Assembly: GCA_023412515.1 (NCBI GenBank)
Contig: JAEYNO010000370.1
Location: 1 to 7,405 of the forward strand
Direction of reading: 5' to 3'
DNA: 7,405 bases
Origin: Actinomycetes bacterium
Lineage (GTDB): Bacteria > Actinomycetota > Actinomycetes > Actinomycetales > Cellulomonadaceae
Shown here one piece after another: positions 5,888 to 7,405 of the stretch (its first letter is position 1; each line of letters starts with the position of its first letter). The notes under the pieces are model-generated. The model saw only the letters and a program-made list of their open reading frames with translations. It ran no database searches and had not been told where the DNA came from. Both the position numbers and the translations under genes were made by a program.

Positions 5888-5926
5888 GTGCGGCGTTCCG
5901 GCGGGTGGGCCGCCGGAACGCCGCAC
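5888..5926 (+). terminator. Strong hairpin terminator after the fusion gene
   Basis: Arms 5888-5904 and 5910-5926 pair perfectly over 17 bp around a 5-nt loop (GTGGG), starting 14 bp after the stop codon. A weakly T-containing stretch (GGGTCTGTCGT) follows at 5930-5940. There is no long U tract, as is usual in high-GC actinobacteria. Confidence 0.85.
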
Positions 5927-5972
5927 ACCGGGTCTGTCGTCCGCATCACAGCAGGTCAGCGGCGTCGCTTGT

Positions 5973-5978
5973 TACCGT
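5973..5978 (+). promoter_or_regulatory. Putative -10 box for the membrane-protein gene (leaderless)
   Basis: TACCGT lies 7 nt before the GTG at 5986 and fits TANNNT-type -10 spacing for a leaderless message. No ribosome binding site is visible before either candidate GTG (5977 or 5986). No -35 match was found, so this is a weak call. Confidence 0.3.
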
Positions 5979-5985
5979 GCGGTAC

Positions 5986-7104
5986 GTGATCCGTCTCCTC
6001 ATCGCGTTCGTCGCCGGCGCCGGCATCGGCGCCTCGCTCCTGCACTGGTCCACCGGCGACGACCGGTACTCGTGGGTCTGGATGGCCGCGCTGCCGATCA
6101 CGATCATCGGCCTGGTGCTCGTGAACGTCGCGCGCTCGTTCGCGAGCATGGCGCCGCCGGACCCCGAGGCGGTGGAGGCGGCACGCGCCGCGGGGCGCCT
6201 CGCGGGCGCGAAGGTCCTCGACGTGCGCCGCACCGGCACCGTCATCAACGACGTCCCGCAGTACGACGTCGAGCTGCTGGTCGACCCCCGCGACCACGGC
6301 GCGTACCGCACGGTCGTGCGCGAGCTCATCGACGCGTCGCGGATGCCGGGGCGCCTGCCGGGGACGGTGCTCGCGGTCGTCCGCGTCGGCGAGGACGCGC
6401 CCGACGTCGCGATCGTCGACGAGCCCGCGCCGCCCGTGCGGATCCACGCGACGCCCGACGCGCCGCTGTGGGAGCGGGACCCGGACAAGCCCGTGCCGGG
6501 CCGCAAGCGCCCGATCCTGCCGGTCGGCCGCAAGGGCCGCGGCGCGCGGTTCCTCGTGTACCTGCTGATCGCCGCCGTCGGCGTCGCGGTGCCCACGTGG
6601 CAGCAGCGCGACGACGTGCTGCTGGGCGTGCGCTCGGGCGGCGTCGGCCACGGCGACGCGTCGTACCTGAGCGGGCCCGGCCGCGTCGCCGAGGCGGTGC
6701 AGCGGTTCGCCGACGCCGCCGGCACGACGACGGTCACCGAGGTCCTCGCGTACGACGACCAGGTGTGGGTGACCGCACCGGTCGCGCCCGGCCGCGCCGC
6801 GTACGACACGTGGTGGGCGGTCGCGAGCAACGCGACGCGCGAGCGCCCCGCGACGATCCAGCCCGACCCGAGCGAGGAGTTCGACCTCTCCGCGGTGGAC
6901 TGGTCGGCGCTGCCCGGGCTGTACGAGCAGGCCGTCGAGGCGTCGGGGATCCCGGCCGACGAGATCACGAGCGGGCACATCGCCGCCGGCTGGATCGGGT
7001 CCGACGAGGACCGCGCCGTGACCGTCCGCGTGTACCTGAGCGGGCCCTACGGCTCGTACACGCTCGAGGCCGACGCGCAGGGCACGCCGATCGGCGCGTT
7101 CTGA
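5986..7104 (+). CDS. Uncharacterised membrane-anchored protein
   Basis: A 372-residue protein of no recognised named family. Two N-terminal helices (about 2-20 and 29-48) enclose a short loop. Residues 55-150 form a soluble domain, with GRLAGAKVLDVRRTGTVIND (70-89), then YDVELLVD (93-100), then a closing LPGTVLAVVRVGEDAPDVAI (124-143). That pattern of strands with a central pG-V is like small beta domains in other actinobacterial membrane proteins. A basic stretch (171-188, GRKRP...GRKGRGAR) precedes a third helix (187-205). The C-terminal domain (about 225-372) is acidic and Trp-containing and ends in a strand-rich segment VTVRVYLSGPYGSYTLEADA (346-365), slightly PepSY-like. With basic residues before helix 3, the C-terminal domain is probably outside the cell. 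The GTG at 5986 places the hydrophobic segment at once; GTG at 5977 would add three residues. It stands alone between terminators. Confidence 0.85.
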   Translation: MIRLLIAFVAGAGIGASLLHWSTGDDRYSWVWMAALPITIIGLVLVNVARSFASMAPPDPEAVEAARAAGRLAGAKVLDVRRTGTVINDVPQYDVELLVDPRDHGAYRTVVRELIDASRMPGRLPGTVLAVVRVGEDAPDVAIVDEPAPPVRIHATPDAPLWERDPDKPVPGRKRPILPVGRKGRGARFLVYLLIAAVGVAVPTWQQRDDVLLGVRSGGVGHGDASYLSGPGRVAEAVQRFADAAGTTTVTEVLAYDDQVWVTAPVAPGRAAYDTWWAVASNATRERPATIQPDPSEEFDLSAVDWSALPGLYEQAVEASGIPADEITSGHIAAGWIGSDEDRAVTVRVYLSGPYGSYTLEADAQGTPIGAF

Positions 7105-7110
7105 CGGCGC

Positions 7111-7128
7111 GCCGGGCCCGCGCCCGGC
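7111..7128 (+). terminator. Short hairpin terminator after the membrane-protein gene
   Basis: GCCGGGC (7111-7117) and GCCCGGC (7122-7128) form a perfect 7-bp, all-G/C stem with a 4-nt loop, 6 bp after the stop codon. It lacks a following T tract and may work together with the larger hairpin just downstream. Confidence 0.6.
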
Positions 7129-7150
7129 ACCGTCGCCAGCCTGTCGACGC

Positions 7151-7184
7151 ACGGCCGGCTCCCGCTCACGGCGGGGCCGGCCGT
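7151..7184 (+). terminator. Strong hairpin terminator
   Basis: ACGGCCGGC (7151-7159) pairs with GCCGGCCGT (7176-7184). The inner CCCGC (7161-7165) pairs with GCGGG (7171-7175), with T7160 bulged and a 5-nt loop TCACG. This makes 14 bp with one bulge. The following CGTCGTCTCCCC is pyrimidine-rich. It probably insulates the membrane-protein gene from the next transcription unit. Confidence 0.8.
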
Positions 7185-7200
7185 CGTCGTCTCCCCCGAA

Positions 7201-7312
7201 GGTCGCAAGCCGGGTTCCCCGCTGCGCCCGAAGACCCGGGCACCCCGCGCCGACCAGCCTGGACGCAGGCCACGAGGTCACGCCCCGGGACACGTCCGGG
7301 CCCTCGCGGCGC
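7201..7312 (+). other. Possible structured 5' leader of the last gene
   Basis: Between the terminator and the next ribosome binding site lies a leader with nested pairing. GGTCG (7201-7205) can pair with CGACC (7251-7255), enclosing CCGGGT (7210-7215) paired with ACCCGG (7234-7239). The unpaired GCAAG after the first strand gives it a riboswitch-like look, recalling the opening of c-di-AMP (ydaO) leaders. The later conserved ydaO blocks were not found, so no class is assigned. In DNA this rich in G+C such pairings also arise by chance. Confidence 0.3.
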
Positions 7313-7322
7313 AGGAGGAGCC

Positions 7323-7405
7323 ATGCCCGTCACCCCGCCGGGACCGCGCACCGACCGCGCGCTGCCCCACCCGCCCCACGACCCCGCGGCGTCGCAGGCG
7401 CCGCG
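7323..7405 (+). CDS. Unknown protein, N-terminal fragment (3' end missing)
   Basis: The first 27 codons of a gene that leaves the right edge. The ATG has a strong purine-rich ribosome binding site AGGAGGAG (7313-7320) directly upstream, which is the main reason to believe the gene is real. The visible N-terminus (MPVTPPGPRTDRALPHPPHD, then PAASQAP) is Pro/Ala-rich, disordered in character, and has no hydrophobic segment, so it shows no signal peptide yet. Function cannot be judged. The gene follows a terminator and a possibly structured leader, so it should have its own promoter and perhaps leader control. Confidence 0.65.
   Translation, partial: MPVTPPGPRTDRALPHPPHDPAASQAP

Noticed and set aside
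5956..7293. A 445-codon minus-strand open frame opposite the membrane-protein gene
   Set aside because: It is an Arg/Asp/Gly/His-rich shadow with no start signal. The plus-strand frame has membrane helices and a coherent domain layout.
7185..7322. Confirmed cobalamin, c-di-GMP or c-di-AMP riboswitch
   Set aside because: Fragments look suggestive (GGTCGCAAGCC, GAAGACCC), but the full conserved blocks of these classes could not be found by eye. It is kept only as a low-confidence structured leader.

Overview
The window is about 75% G+C with strong G/C bias at third codon positions, GTG as well as ATG starts, and some starts with no visible ribosome binding site. This suggests a high-GC actinobacterium, possibly Cellulomonas or a relative. 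The genus is an inference from composition and protein style, not a database match. No tRNA, rRNA, CRISPR array, insertion sequence or phage gene was recognised.

Left part (1-2749, minus strand): a tightly packed four-gene operon read right to left. It encodes a YtrA-type GntR repressor (2749-2327), an ABC-2-type ATPase (2330-1413), a six-helix membrane subunit (1416-658), and a second, paralogous membrane subunit that runs off the left edge (632-<1). The first three genes overlap by 4 bp (ATGA, then GTGA); the fourth follows after 25 bp with its own ribosome binding site. A 40-bp near-perfect palindrome (2766-2805) lies just upstream of the repressor start, where the promoter should be, so the operon looks self-repressed. 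By analogy with Ytr-type systems it may respond to cell-envelope stress or antibiotics, but the ligand is not visible.

Intergenic region (2750-3050): gene-free. It holds the palindrome, two related long-armed inverted repeats (2825-2880 and 2946-3001), and a short 9-bp tandem repeat next to the stop codon of the next gene. The five-mer GGTTC/GAACC occurs eight times, in four inverted arrangements.

Middle (3051-5926): a MarR-family repressor (minus) diverges from a 754-residue two-domain flavoprotein (plus). That protein fuses an N-terminal luciferase-like (LLM) oxidoreductase to a C-terminal FAD-linked oxidase of the berberine-bridge (PCMH/BBE) type in one continuous frame. The 81-bp divergent gap carries a TATGAT -10 box overlapped by an inverted repeat, so the MarR protein probably controls both genes. 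A perfect 17-bp stem hairpin terminates the fusion gene.

Right part (5986-7405): an uncharacterised membrane-anchored protein with an N-terminal two-helix hairpin, a soluble middle domain, a third helix and a C-terminal domain. Two strong terminator-like hairpins follow. Then comes a roughly 120-nt, possibly structured leader and the first 27 codons of a gene with a strong ribosome binding site that leaves the window.
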